DNA from: Bacillota bacterium
GTDB lineage: Bacteria > Bacillota > Clostridia > Christensenellales > UBA1242
NCBI GenBank assembly: GCA_009784375.1
Contig: WRBV01000004.1
Coordinates: 33,665-97,664, forward strand
DNA length: 64,000 bases
Direction: 5' to 3'
The position numbers and the translations under genes were made by a program. Of the stretch, positions 8,075 to 15,761 are shown one piece after another (the stretch's first letter is position 1; each line of letters opens with the position of its first letter). The notes beneath the pieces are model-generated. The model saw only the letters and a program-made list of their open reading frames with translations. It searched no databases and was not told the DNA's origin.

Positions 8075-9232
8075 TTAAACTGGCGGTATCCTTTCATATT
8101 GAAGCGGATACCAAGTGAGTATATGATGTATAGCAACTCCTAGTAAGTCTTTTTCAAGGAACTCTCTAAAAACTTCTGTATCAGTTGTACTGTTATATAC
8201 TTCGTGCCTGACCTTGTTTAGTTGATAATACATCTCTATCTTTCCTGCCTCGCGAAATCGTGTCTGAGGTCCAGTCGGTTCGTTTATTGTTGCCATAAGA
8301 AAAACAGGGACATTGTGTTGAACTGCGTACCTTACTACATGTCGTGATACATTAAGCATTCGGTCTGCGGTGTCACGGAAAGACATTACGAGAACCCTGC
8401 CATTTGCTTTGGCTGCTTCTTGTATTAGAATGCGGTATAACATAGTTGATTCTCCGTGTCTGTCTGTCACAAATCTATAATATGTTCCACCGTCCCACCA
8501 AAAAGGCATGCACCAGTCAATTCGGAATTCATCCTTGTAAAGGTCTGTTATCTCGAACACAAAGTCTGCTTTACTTTGAAGAAGATAATTACGACGCATA
8601 TTTCTCGCTGCGATTGTCTCGTCAGGCAACTGCTGCCAATTCATTTGATGTGGCTCTATGTTGAATTGGATGCCTGTTATTTGTTCTTCTGGGTTTGATA
8701 TATTGTTATATACCTTTAATCCAAACATCTGGCGGTTAAATGTGTTTCTTGATGCACCTGGGAACAAGATTCCACCACCACTTCCAAACAATGCATAGAC
8801 CTTTATGCCGTGTTCTGTTGCTGACCTTACAAATTCTTGCATTGGTCTGATGTGTCTATTCATGCGGGCTTCGGCGAATCTTCCATCCGTAACGATTCCC
8901 GCAGTAACACCAATTACTTCTTCAAGTCCAGACATACTAATAAAAACATCGGTAATTCCATTACGCGCAGAAAATTCCAAAAGATGTAATGAATTTTCCA
9001 AGTTATCGTCTCTTATTGCACGCCACCAATATACGCCCGCCCTACTTACATTTGGGACGAAAATTTTTCCACCATTTGTTGGATCACATTCACAGTTATC
9101 ATAGCAACCGTCTTTATATCCATTGTCGTCGTTATTGATTCTCAATAAATAAATTCCTAATGCCAAAGAAGCACCTGCATATAACAGAATGCCGATTGCA
9201 GCGATTAAAAAAATTATCCTACGTTTCCCCAT
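8075..9232 (-). CDS. Membrane-anchored TIM-barrel-like protein, unknown function
   Basis: 385 residues. An N-terminal anchor (GKRRIIFLIAAIGILLYAG) is followed by a Cys/Gly-rich linker (YKDGCYDNCECDP) and an extracellular domain with alternating strand/helix signatures of a TIM barrel: AGVYWW, ITDVFISMSG, IKVYALFGSGGG, ITGIQFNIEP, FRIDWCMPFWW, RVLVMSFRD and VPVFLMAT. FNIEP near residue 210 could carry a catalytic Glu as in glycosidases, but I cannot assign a family. It lies 65 bp upstream of the InlB-repeat gene on the same strand, so both may act at the cell surface. No clear Shine-Dalgarno is seen before ATG 9232. Confidence 0.6.
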   Translation of the reverse strand: MGKRRIIFLIAAIGILLYAGASLALGIYLLRINNDDNGYKDGCYDNCECDPTNGGKIFVPNVSRAGVYWWRAIRDDNLENSLHLLEFSARNGITDVFISMSGLEEVIGVTAGIVTDGRFAEARMNRHIRPMQEFVRSATEHGIKVYALFGSGGGILFPGASRNTFNRQMFGLKVYNNISNPEEQITGIQFNIEPHQMNWQQLPDETIAARNMRRNYLLQSKADFVFEITDLYKDEFRIDWCMPFWWDGGTYYRFVTDRHGESTMLYRILIQEAAKANGRVLVMSFRDTADRMLNVSRHVVRYAVQHNVPVFLMATINEPTGPQTRFREAGKIEMYYQLNKVRHEVYNSTTDTEVFREFLEKDLLGVAIHHILTWYPLQYERIPPV

Positions 9233-9291
9233 TTAAACTCTAGATTAGTTTACCTCAAACTGTTTAATTTAACCAATAGGAAATACTCGGT

Positions 9292-9678
9292 TTAGTCAAT
9301 CATTAGACACCATCTCAAACCATATTTATCAATGAGGTCGCAAGTGTGAGATGACCATTCTACTGGTTGAAGTTCCCATAAAATTTTTGCGCCGTCTTTA
9401 ATTATACTATATGCTTTTTCAAGTTTGGCAACATCGCTCTTGTCATACATCAAACACATTTGCATTATGTTTCCTGTGTTCGCATCACCCTCAATAGCCG
9501 AGTCGCCCTTGCGTTCTGCAAGCCAAAAACTTGTCCCTCTACTTATTCGTATTTCACACAATTCGTATAAGCCATCAGCGTTCTTGAAATTTTCGCCGAC
9601 AGTTGCATCAAAAACTTTTTGATAAAAATTAATTGCTGCTTGCAAGTCGTCAACATAGGTAAACATTTTTAACTTCAT
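9292..9678 (-). CDS. VOC-superfamily (glyoxalase/PhnB-like) protein
   Basis: 128 residues. The start ATG 9678 is preferred over the upstream TTG because AAGGAG lies 6 nt before it. The chain MKLKMFTYVDDLQAAINFYQKVF is the usual opening of a VOC beta-alpha-beta-beta-beta module, and a second module ends with WSSHTCDLIDKYGLRW, as in PhnB-like proteins. Related proteins bind or modify small molecules (dioxygenase, bleomycin-resistance type), but no substrate can be named. It is translated just after the DUF3788 gene, whose stop is at 9690, so the two form an operon. Confidence 0.78.
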   Translation of the reverse strand: MKLKMFTYVDDLQAAINFYQKVFDATVGENFKNADGLYELCEIRISRGTSFWLAERKGDSAIEGDANTGNIMQMCLMYDKSDVAKLEKAYSIIKDGAKILWELQPVEWSSHTCDLIDKYGLRWCLMID

Positions 9679-9689
9679 ATTATTCTCCT

Positions 9690-10109
9690 TCAATTCTTGT
9701 CTTTAATCGCAACTAGTTTTACTACGGCATCTGTATCCAACATCGTTTCAACATCAAATCTGAATCCAAAACCACAGACACATTGCTTCGCATCAGGCAC
9801 AAGGCTTTTTATTTCTTTTGGCAAGTCCGAATTATGTACAGCCGCAACTGCTCTTTCACCCAAAGTAAAATAAATTTGAAATTTACCATTCATGGGTACA
9901 AACATAAACAACGTCCGCTTGCCACTTTTTATGTTTTTTGTCCATCCTGATTCTTTGCCATAAAACTTCCATTCCTCGGTTACATTTCTATAATTTTCCG
10001 ACAAATGGTTTCTTATCGTTTCCCATAACTTATAGCTGTCGCCCAAAGCTATGACTGTCATATCGTCATGTGGCATAGATGCCTTTTCGTCAAATACGCT
10101 TAGTGCCAT
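9690..10109 (-). CDS. DUF3788-like protein
   Basis: 139-residue cytoplasmic protein of unknown function. WKFYGKESGWTKNIKSGKRTLFMF near residues 45-70 and IYFTLGERAV around 80 match the DUF3788 pattern as I know it. The start ATG 10109 is fixed by a very good promoter: TTTACA (10138-10143), 17-bp spacer, TACAAT (10115-10120), then 5 nt to the ATG with no Shine-Dalgarno, so the mRNA should be leaderless. First gene of a two-gene operon with the VOC protein, and divergent from the metallo-beta-lactamase-fold gene. Confidence 0.7.
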   Translation of the reverse strand: MALSVFDEKASMPHDDMTVIALGDSYKLWETIRNHLSENYRNVTEEWKFYGKESGWTKNIKSGKRTLFMFVPMNGKFQIYFTLGERAVAAVHNSDLPKEIKSLVPDAKQCVCGFGFRFDVETMLDTDAVVKLVAIKDKN

Positions 10110-10114
10110 AATCG

Positions 10115-10143
10115 ATTGTAGCATTCCAATTATTCATTGTAAA
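10115..10143 (-). promoter_or_regulatory. Leaderless promoter of the DUF3788-VOC operon
   Basis: TTTACA, 17-bp spacer, TACAAT on the minus strand; the ATG (10109) begins 5 nt after the -10 box. Confidence 0.75.
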
Positions 10144-10190
10144 TCTAAAAGATTGCCTATCCGTTTAAAATAGATATGTTATACTTGTTC

Positions 10191-10697
10191 ATGGAAATAA
10201 AAACAATTGTCGGACACTATGGCAGCAACACTTTCGTTATAAACCATTTGGACAAAACCATAATAATAGACGCAGGTGCAAAACCCGTCGATTTACAAAA
10301 AGCCCTTGGTGGCAAGCTACCCGATGCAATCTTTCTTACTCATGAACATTTTGACCATGTATATTATATCGAAGAATATAAAAAGCTATTTGACTGCCCC
10401 GTCTATATTCCACCAAGCGAAGATAAAATTGTCATTGGCGGACTTGTTGTAAAACCAATACTTTGCCCAGGTCACAGTCCACAAAGTGTTGTTTATTTAA
10501 TTGAGGATATTTTGTTTACTGGCGACGTATTATTCAGCGATACCATCGGACGTACCGACTTTATGCCAAATGGATGGGAATTAATGCAAGGATCACTTCG
10601 CAAGTTGCTTGATGTAAAATTCAAGATTGCTTATCACGGACATGGCGAACCAAGTGACTACGACGAACAAATCATGAATATACAAAGCTTTCTTTAA
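10191..10697 (+). CDS. Metallo-beta-lactamase-fold hydrolase, glyoxalase II-like
   Basis: 168-residue MBL-fold enzyme. The zinc motif THEHFDH (HxHxDH) is at residues 54-60, PGHSPQSVVYL gives the next His, FTGDVLFSDTIGRTDF the bridging Asp, and YHGHGEPS the last His. The short form resembles glyoxalase II-type thiolesterases, but the substrate is not determined. ATG 10191 is chosen: TATACT at 10180-10185 lies 5 nt upstream and would overlap any earlier start. No Shine-Dalgarno, so probably leaderless. Confidence 0.85.
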   Translation: MEIKTIVGHYGSNTFVINHLDKTIIIDAGAKPVDLQKALGGKLPDAIFLTHEHFDHVYYIEEYKKLFDCPVYIPPSEDKIVIGGLVVKPILCPGHSPQSVVYLIEDILFTGDVLFSDTIGRTDFMPNGWELMQGSLRKLLDVKFKIAYHGHGEPSDYDEQIMNIQSFL

Positions 10698-10706
10698 ATT
10701 CCACTA

Positions 10707-10735
10707 TTGACGAATTATCTATGTTGTCTTATAAT
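10707..10735 (+). promoter_or_regulatory. Promoter of the 117-residue hypothetical gene
   Basis: TTGACG (10707-10712), 17-bp spacer, TATAAT (10730-10735). Unlike the leaderless promoters here, it is followed by a leader with AAAGGAGA before ATG 10761. Confidence 0.85.
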
Positions 10736-10760
10736 GCTTTCAAACAAAGGAGATAAACAT

Positions 10761-11114
10761 ATGAGAAGTAACGTTAAAACCAGACCAAGCCGAGAAGACA
10801 TGATTTCATGGATACGCGGATTTTCCAAACACTTCATTGACAAAAATGATCAATTTAAATCTTGTCATCCATTACAATTCATGAGCTTTGAGCATTTTTC
10901 AGATAAAGAACTTCAAAACATATATGATCAACTTAAACCGCTTTCAGATGAAATCTCTATAACCCAAGAACAATTATCAACATTAAAGACTTCGCTTGGT
11001 TCAAGTCTTGAATTAATAAAAGAAGAAGCAAGTACACGCCGTGCAAAAGCAAAGTTCAAAGAAATCAATACATCTATTATTGGAAAGCCGTGGAAAGGTA
11101 CAGAAAAAGTTTAA
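10761..11114 (+). CDS. Hypothetical protein, 117 aa
   Basis: I do not recognise this protein. It is a soluble, charged, mostly helical chain (MRSNVKTRPSREDMISWIRG at the N-terminus, then QNIYDQLKPLSDEISITQEQ and a Lys/Arg-rich end) without signal peptide. The start ATG 10761 has AAAGGAGA at the right distance; an earlier TTG overlaps the -35 box of its own promoter and cannot be used. It is a single-gene unit with a clear promoter and a terminator, so it is likely real and separately expressed. Confidence 0.7.
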   Translation: MRSNVKTRPSREDMISWIRGFSKHFIDKNDQFKSCHPLQFMSFEHFSDKELQNIYDQLKPLSDEISITQEQLSTLKTSLGSSLELIKEEASTRRAKAKFKEINTSIIGKPWKGTEKV

Positions 11115-11140
11115 GGTCACTTGCACGACCTTTTATTTTT
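11113..11140 (+). terminator. Intrinsic terminator
   Basis: AAGGTC / GACCTT stem with an 8-nt loop, followed by a T-rich tract; closes the hypothetical gene before fmt. Confidence 0.7.
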
Positions 11141-11172
11141 GTATTTTTAAACTTTCGTGATAGCATAGCCTT

Positions 11173-12102
11173 ATGAGAGTTGCATTTTTTGGAACACCAG
11201 AATTCGGAATACCCATTTTAGAATCATTAATGAAAAGTTCGCACGAACTTGTTTGTGTAGTGACTCAACCAGACCGCCCAGTCGGTCGAGGTGGTAAAGT
11301 AATTCATTCGGCGGTAAAGGATTGGGCAATTAAAAATAATATCCCAGTCATTCAACCCGAACGAATTTCTAAGGAAATTGAATTACTTGAACCTTTTTCT
11401 CCCGATGTAATTATTACGGCGGCATTCGGTCAAATGCTTCGACAGAATGTCTTGGATTATCCGAAATACGGTGTAATCAATGTGCATACATCGCTTTTGC
11501 CAAAATACAGAGGTTCTTCACCTGTTCATTGGGCAATTATGAAAGGCGAAACCACAACAGGTATTACCACAATGCAAACAGATATTGGCATGGATACGGG
11601 CGATATAATAATGTCCAAAAGTATCCAAATTGACGAGAATGAAAATTGCGAGGAATTAACAAAACGTCTTTCTTTTATTGGTGCCGAGTTGATTGTAACT
11701 ACACTAGATTCTATAGAGAATGGAACCGCAAAACGTACACCACAAAACCATGACGAGGCAAGTCATTATCCAATGTTAAAAAAGGAAGACGGTCGAATTG
11801 ATTGGACACGTTCAGCAAAAGATATAAATAATCAAATCCGTGGACTTAACCCTTGGCCAATTGCATATTTCGAATACAATGGCGAACAATTCCGAGTATA
11901 CAAGGCAAACATTGTTGATGATAAAGAACTACGAGGAAGAGCAGGAAAAGTTCTTGTGTCGGATACCAAAAATGGGCTTGCTATTCAATGTGGGGCTGGT
12001 ATACTGGAACCATTGATTGTTCAATCGAGCGGCGGTAAAAGGCTTGGCATAAAAGACTTTTTAAATGGACGACGATTTGAACTTGGTTCTATACTTGATT
12101 GA
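11173..12102 (+). CDS. fmt: Methionyl-tRNA formyltransferase
   Basis: 309 residues, the normal length. The enzyme transfers a formyl group from 10-formyl-THF to initiator Met-tRNA. Seen: VAFFGTPEFGIPILE at the N-terminus, NVHTSLLPKYRGSSPVHWAI near residues 105-125 with the catalytic His and the SLLP motif, GITTMQTDIGMDTGDI, and the C-terminal OB-like domain from about 210. A TAGCAT box 6 nt before ATG 11173, with TTTGTA 17 bp further up, suggests a leaderless transcript. It is unusual that fmt is not next to def, which lies 5 kb away on the other strand. rpe follows 14 nt downstream. Confidence 0.95.
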   Translation: MRVAFFGTPEFGIPILESLMKSSHELVCVVTQPDRPVGRGGKVIHSAVKDWAIKNNIPVIQPERISKEIELLEPFSPDVIITAAFGQMLRQNVLDYPKYGVINVHTSLLPKYRGSSPVHWAIMKGETTTGITTMQTDIGMDTGDIIMSKSIQIDENENCEELTKRLSFIGAELIVTTLDSIENGTAKRTPQNHDEASHYPMLKKEDGRIDWTRSAKDINNQIRGLNPWPIAYFEYNGEQFRVYKANIVDDKELRGRAGKVLVSDTKNGLAIQCGAGILEPLIVQSSGGKRLGIKDFLNGRRFELGSILD

Positions 12103-12116
12103 TTTTCGGAGGTTAT

Positions 12117-12767
12117 ATGGAAATATCGGTTTCGCTGGATCCTGCTAGTGGTAAAGATTTCAAAGAATATGTACAATTCCTTAATGGGGTTGATAATATT
12201 GCAATTCATTGTGACGTGATGGACGGGTGTTTTGTGCCACGAAAATCAATTCCAATGAGTGAATACGAATATCTTTGCAAGAAAACAAAACATCCAATTG
12301 ATGTACACCTTATGATTGAAAATCCAGTACGCGACATTGGTAATTTCCTTGCTGGCAATTGCCGAGGCAATATCCGTTCGATTTGTTTCCATGCCGAGGC
12401 AACATTCCCATTCGAGGCAATTAAATTGGTGGAAAAGATAAGGATGTCTGGTATTCGAGGCGGGATTGCAATTGATCTTCCGACCAAGATTGAGAGCATA
12501 GATTCTAACCTGCTCTTTATGTGTGATGATATCACGGTAATGAGTGTCAAGGCTGGTGCAAGCGGTCAGTCATTTAATAAAGACGCACTTAAAAAAGTTA
12601 AAACATTGAAAAAGCTCTACCCTGACAAACGCATTATTCTTGACGGTGGAATAAATATTGATAATATCAAAGAAGTAAAAAAATCAGGCGTAGATACTGC
12701 AGCAATGGCAAGTGCGGTTTATTCGGCACAAGACCGAGAATTAATGATTAAACAATTACGGATTTAA
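12117..12767 (+). CDS. rpe: Ribulose-phosphate 3-epimerase family protein
   Basis: 216-residue TIM barrel that interconverts ribulose-5-phosphate and xylulose-5-phosphate or a related ketose phosphate. Seen: SLDPAS at the start, HCDVMDGCFVP near residue 33 with the metal His/Asp, PIDVHLMIENP near 62, and ILDGGINIDNI near 178. The phosphate-loop region reads VKAGASGQSF where canonical Rpe has VNPGFGGQ.F, so a related epimerase (for example allulose-6-phosphate) is possible. ATG 12117 has GGAGG 5 nt upstream, 14 nt after the fmt stop; the two genes form an operon closed by a terminator. Confidence 0.82.
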   Translation: MEISVSLDPASGKDFKEYVQFLNGVDNIAIHCDVMDGCFVPRKSIPMSEYEYLCKKTKHPIDVHLMIENPVRDIGNFLAGNCRGNIRSICFHAEATFPFEAIKLVEKIRMSGIRGGIAIDLPTKIESIDSNLLFMCDDITVMSVKAGASGQSFNKDALKKVKTLKKLYPDKRIILDGGINIDNIKEVKKSGVDTAAMASAVYSAQDRELMIKQLRI

Positions 12768-12775
12768 CACACAAA

Positions 12776-12804
12776 AAGACTGTTACCCAGTCTTTTATTT
12801 TTGC
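12776..12804 (+). terminator. Intrinsic terminator of fmt-rpe
   Basis: AAAAGACT / AGTCTTTT stem with a 7-nt loop, followed by T-rich sequence. Confidence 0.8.
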
Positions 12805-12829
12805 GATATTTAAAACTACAAGAAAATTA

Positions 12830-13018
12830 TTAGCTTGATTTCTTGTTCAAAGTCTTTTTGCATTTTGTACAAATTTTAATTGAAATATCATTACCATCCA
12901 TTTCAAAAGTTTCCTTTTGAAGGTTTGGCTTATAGTGGCGTGGTGCCTTTCTGTTAGAGTGACTCACAGTATTTCCACGCATCTTTCCCTTTCCACAAAG
13001 TTGACAACATCTGCTCAT
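12830..13018 (-). CDS. rpmB: 50S ribosomal protein L28
   Basis: 62-residue basic ribosomal protein. The N-terminal CQLCGKGKMRGNTVSHSN block is the classic L28 opening (Cys pair, G..V.H.N), and KICTKCKKTLNK near the end supplies a second Cys pair, so this is a zinc-binding (C+) version. AAGGAGA lies 7 nt before the ATG. Single gene on the minus strand, convergent with rpe. Confidence 0.95.
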   Translation of the reverse strand: MSRCCQLCGKGKMRGNTVSHSNRKAPRHYKPNLQKETFEMDGNDISIKICTKCKKTLNKKSS

Positions 13019-13092
13019 AGTATTCTCCTTCCTTATTAACAGAATATTCTAGCACAAGGTTTTTTCTTTTGCAAGCAGTTTTATTATTCATA

Positions 13093-13121
13093 CAAAAAGC
13101 CACCGAAGCGATGCCGGTGGC
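13093..13121 (-). terminator. Intrinsic terminator of the DEAD-box helicase gene
   Basis: On the minus strand, GCCACCG and CGGTGGC (13099-13121) pair around a 9-nt loop, followed by TTTTT (13094-13098). Confidence 0.85.
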
Positions 13122-13162
13122 GTAATATAATGTGTGCAATTTCTTTGGAAGTATACATTTTT

Positions 13163-14617
13163 TTAATATCTATCTTTTCTCGTATTTTTGGGTCCACGTT
13201 TTTCAAACTTTTTGAAACTGCCTTCTTGTTTTGGCTTAAAACTGCCTTTTGGTTTACTTTCACTTGATTTGTTTTCTGTGTAATTTTTCCTACCTTCTTT
13301 GTTAAAGCTTTTTTTATTGTCATCTCTTTTATCAAAGCTTCTTTTCGCACCGTCATTCTTACTTTTTGGATTATTATCTTTTCTTTGAGTATTATTGCTT
13401 TTTTGTTGCCCAAAACTTCGCTGCCCAGATTTCTGGTTTCCTTGTCTTGGTTTTGAACTACCTTGATTTCTTGTTTTTGGTGCCTTTTCACTTAGCTGAG
13501 TGCCAAGACCTTGGTATTCTTCAATTTTATTGCCAAGTTTTGACGTCAACATATGAAGGTCTTTTAATTGTTGTCGCGTATTAATAATTGTAAATGAAAC
13601 CCCAGGCTTGCCTGCACGTCCTGTTCTTCCTATTCTGTGGACATAATAATCTTCGTTGTTCGGAAAATCATAGTTCACCACAACATCTACGTTTTTAATA
13701 TCAATACCGCGTGCCGCAACATCGGTCGCGACCAAAATACCACCATTGCCATTCTTTTTAAAGTTCTCCATAACACGACTGCGTTCACGTTGACGCATAT
13801 CGCCATGCAAACATGTGGCAGGCAAATCTCTTCTGGCAAGAATTTGAGATAATTCCTCGGTCATTTTTCTTGTATTACAAAATACAATCGAAATCCATGG
13901 ATTCATCTTTTCAATAATTTTTTCAAGAACGGCAGTTTTCTGAGTCTTTTCGCACGTTACAAAATATTGCTTGATAAGTGCATGTTGACACTCATAATTT
14001 GCAGACTTTATAGTTGTCGGGTCTTTCATAAACTCGGTTGTCAATTTTTGAATTGCGGGAGGCATGGTTGCACTAAACATGACTGTTTGCCTTGCATCTG
14101 GAGTAGATTTAAGAATTGTTTCAATGTCTTCTTTGAATCCCATATTAAGCATCTCGTCCGCTTCATCCAACACAACCATCTTTAAATAGTCCAATTTTAA
14201 TGTACGTCTGCGTAAATGATCCATAAGACGCCCTGGTGTTCCCACGACAATCTTTGGAAATCTTTTCAACGCTTGGACTTGCCTGTCCATATTTGCACCA
14301 CCGACAATTGGTGCAACTTGGATTTTATCGGTTAATTTCGACAATTTTCGTATGTCATCGGTAACCTGGATTGCAAGTTCCCTTGTCGGACATACAACCA
14401 ACACTTGCACAGCATTAAAGCCACGATTAGCAAGCTCTAGCGCAGGTATCCCAAACGCATAGGTCTTGCCACTTCCCGTTTGACTAAGTCCTATTATATC
14501 AACCCCACTCTTCACAAGTGGTATTGTCTCCGCCTGTATATCGGTTGCCTCATCAATACCCTGCAACCCCAAGCCCTCGACAATATAATCGGACAGCCCC
14601 ATATTTTTAAATTTCAT
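13163..14617 (-). CDS. DEAD-box RNA helicase
   Basis: 484-residue ATP-dependent RNA helicase of the CshA/DeaD type, acting in RNA unwinding, ribosome assembly or mRNA decay. Motifs in order: Q-motif region (DIQAETIPL), Walker A SQTGSGKT near residue 44, PTRELA, GTPGRL, DEAD near 150, SAT near 182, then the second RecA domain with VATDVAARGIDI and HRIGRTGRAG near 325. From about 385 the C-terminus is a low-complexity Lys/Ser/Asn/Gln-rich tail typical of RNA-binding extensions. GGAAGGGAG precedes ATG 14617. A leader of about 190 nt with several hairpins lies upstream, as often seen for autoregulated helicase genes. Confidence 0.93.
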   Translation of the reverse strand: MKFKNMGLSDYIVEGLGLQGIDEATDIQAETIPLVKSGVDIIGLSQTGSGKTYAFGIPALELANRGFNAVQVLVVCPTRELAIQVTDDIRKLSKLTDKIQVAPIVGGANMDRQVQALKRFPKIVVGTPGRLMDHLRRRTLKLDYLKMVVLDEADEMLNMGFKEDIETILKSTPDARQTVMFSATMPPAIQKLTTEFMKDPTTIKSANYECQHALIKQYFVTCEKTQKTAVLEKIIEKMNPWISIVFCNTRKMTEELSQILARRDLPATCLHGDMRQRERSRVMENFKKNGNGGILVATDVAARGIDIKNVDVVVNYDFPNNEDYYVHRIGRTGRAGKPGVSFTIINTRQQLKDLHMLTSKLGNKIEEYQGLGTQLSEKAPKTRNQGSSKPRQGNQKSGQRSFGQQKSNNTQRKDNNPKSKNDGAKRSFDKRDDNKKSFNKEGRKNYTENKSSESKPKGSFKPKQEGSFKKFEKRGPKNTRKDRY

Positions 14618-14634
14618 AATTTTCTCCCTTCCAA

Positions 14635-14806
14635 GGCATCCGCCCGAAAGGGTTATGCCTTACAATTAAAAAATGCACCTCGTTGCTTTCTTACGAAAGC
14701 TTCTATGCATTTTTGGACATTAAAGCATAGATTTATGGAATTATCTTTTCAAGATAATTCCTAAGGTCATAAAAATCCGCACCAAAGGTACAGACCCTTT
14801 TTACGT
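14635..14806 (-). promoter_or_regulatory. Structured leader of the DEAD-box helicase gene
   Basis: Minus-strand leader with three strong hairpins: GGAATTATCTT / AAGATAATTCC (14737-14761), a GCTTTC / GAAAGC stem inside an ATGCA / TGCAT stem followed by TTTTTT (about 14670-14720, terminator-like), and GGCAT..CCC / GGG..ATGCC just before the ribosome site (14635-14659). The middle part shares TTATGACC, TGTCCAA, ATGCATAGAA and GCATTTTTTA with the lysC leader. A riboregulator or thermosensor role is inferred. Confidence 0.5.
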
Positions 14807-14812
14807 TTAGAT

Positions 14813-14842
14813 AGTATACTACATGTTTTGGTTATTAGTCAA
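14813..14842 (-). promoter_or_regulatory. Promoter of the DEAD-box helicase gene
   Basis: Minus strand TTGACT (14837-14842), 18-bp spacer, TATACT (14813-14818). It fixes the leader length at about 190 nt. Confidence 0.8.
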
Positions 14843-14903
14843 ACTTGTATTTCACAATACCATATCCTTTGCCGAACCCCAAACCCATGTTATACTATTT
14901 TAT

Positions 14904-15371
14904 ATGAAAGGTCTAAGACGAGCTATTAGAATATTTGGAGACCCTAGTGTCGCTAAATTCACGGCAACAGTAATTATTTTAGGCGTAATTATACGTGCAT
15001 TTTTCATATGGTTAACAACAAACAGTATTATAGGCTTCGTTGACTTCCCTCGATGGTTGCCCGATGGTTGGCATCCTGCTCTTGTTTTTTTAGTTACATA
15101 TGTACCTGGTTTAATAATTGCATTCGTTATTGAATCCCTAATCTTTATAATTTCATTTAAATTAATCGGAAAATTACAAATACCTAAATTAGGTTGGACA
15201 ATAAGCAGTATTGCATTTTCCTCAATATACGTTCTATTTTGCATATTGATTCTGGTTAACGTGGAAATCCATTTCACAACTCTAGCAACTATTACTTGGA
15301 TTTGCCTAGGTTCATTTCCAATTATATACTTTGCCGCTACATTTGTTTCCGTAGCAATAAAAGAATCGTAG
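14904..15371 (+). CDS. Four-helix integral membrane protein, unknown
   Basis: 155 residues with four hydrophobic segments (about 20-40, 62-85, 98-120 and 128-150) separated by short loops, one containing FPRWLPDGWHP. I do not recognise the family. ATG 14904 is chosen: TATACT (14891-14896) lies 7 nt upstream with TTGCCG 16 bp before it, and there is no Shine-Dalgarno, so the transcript is probably leaderless. It is divergent from the helicase gene and convergent with a small membrane protein across a shared terminator. Confidence 0.65.
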   Translation: MKGLRRAIRIFGDPSVAKFTATVIILGVIIRAFFIWLTTNSIIGFVDFPRWLPDGWHPALVFLVTYVPGLIIAFVIESLIFIISFKLIGKLQIPKLGWTISSIAFSSIYVLFCILILVNVEIHFTTLATITWICLGSFPIIYFAATFVSVAIKES

Positions 15372-15428
15372 TTGAAACTAACGTAATAATAACTTACTAA
15401 GGGTGGATATGTTCCTAGGTCAGAAAAG

Positions 15429-15454
15429 AAAACTCAGCAATGATGCTGAGTTTT
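15429..15454. terminator. Bidirectional intrinsic terminator
   Basis: AAAACTCAGC / GCTGAGTTTT perfect stem with AATGAT loop between convergent genes ending at 15371 and 15477. Confidence 0.85.
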
Positions 15455-15476
15455 GACTAGGTCTATTTTAAATTTT

Positions 15477-15707
15477 TTAACTCTTCTTATTTGCTTTAAC
15501 GAGCAATATAACGCTTGGGATTATTGTTGCCAAGAAACCGAACGTGTACATTATGCTAAGCATAATAAGTGAATCAGGTGTATCAACATAATGTGATGGT
15601 ATGTCTACCATAGCCGCAAATGCTTCCATTGAGAAAACAAAGAACATTGTAGCAAGTGCAAGAAGTGCTACCCCAACAACCAGTTGAAAAATTTTCTTCG
15701 AACTCAT
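15477..15707 (-). CDS. Small two-helix membrane protein
   Basis: 76 residues. The N-terminal helix (IFQLVVGVALLALATMFFVFSM) and second helix (LIMLSIMYTFGFLATIIPSVILLV) flank a short polar loop (DIPSHYVDTPDS), with a basic tail KANKKS. A strong AAAGGAGG site precedes the ATG. I do not recognise a family and no neighbouring gene suggests a role. Confidence 0.65.
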   Translation of the reverse strand: MSSKKIFQLVVGVALLALATMFFVFSMEAFAAMVDIPSHYVDTPDSLIMLSIMYTFGFLATIIPSVILLVKANKKS

Positions 15708-15761
15708 TTCTTCCCTCCTTTAGCTCCATATTATGCAAAAAACATTTATCTGTCAAATAAT

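Noticed and set aside
13084..13491. Lys-rich 135-codon minus-strand frame
   Set aside because: Out-of-frame shadow of the low-complexity C-terminus of the DEAD-box helicase.
15405..15420. CCTAGGTCA at 15411 as another copy of the lysC/DEAD leader repeat
   Set aside because: Only the short GGTCA part matches; the TTGGACATTAAAG half and the hairpin are missing, so it is probably chance.
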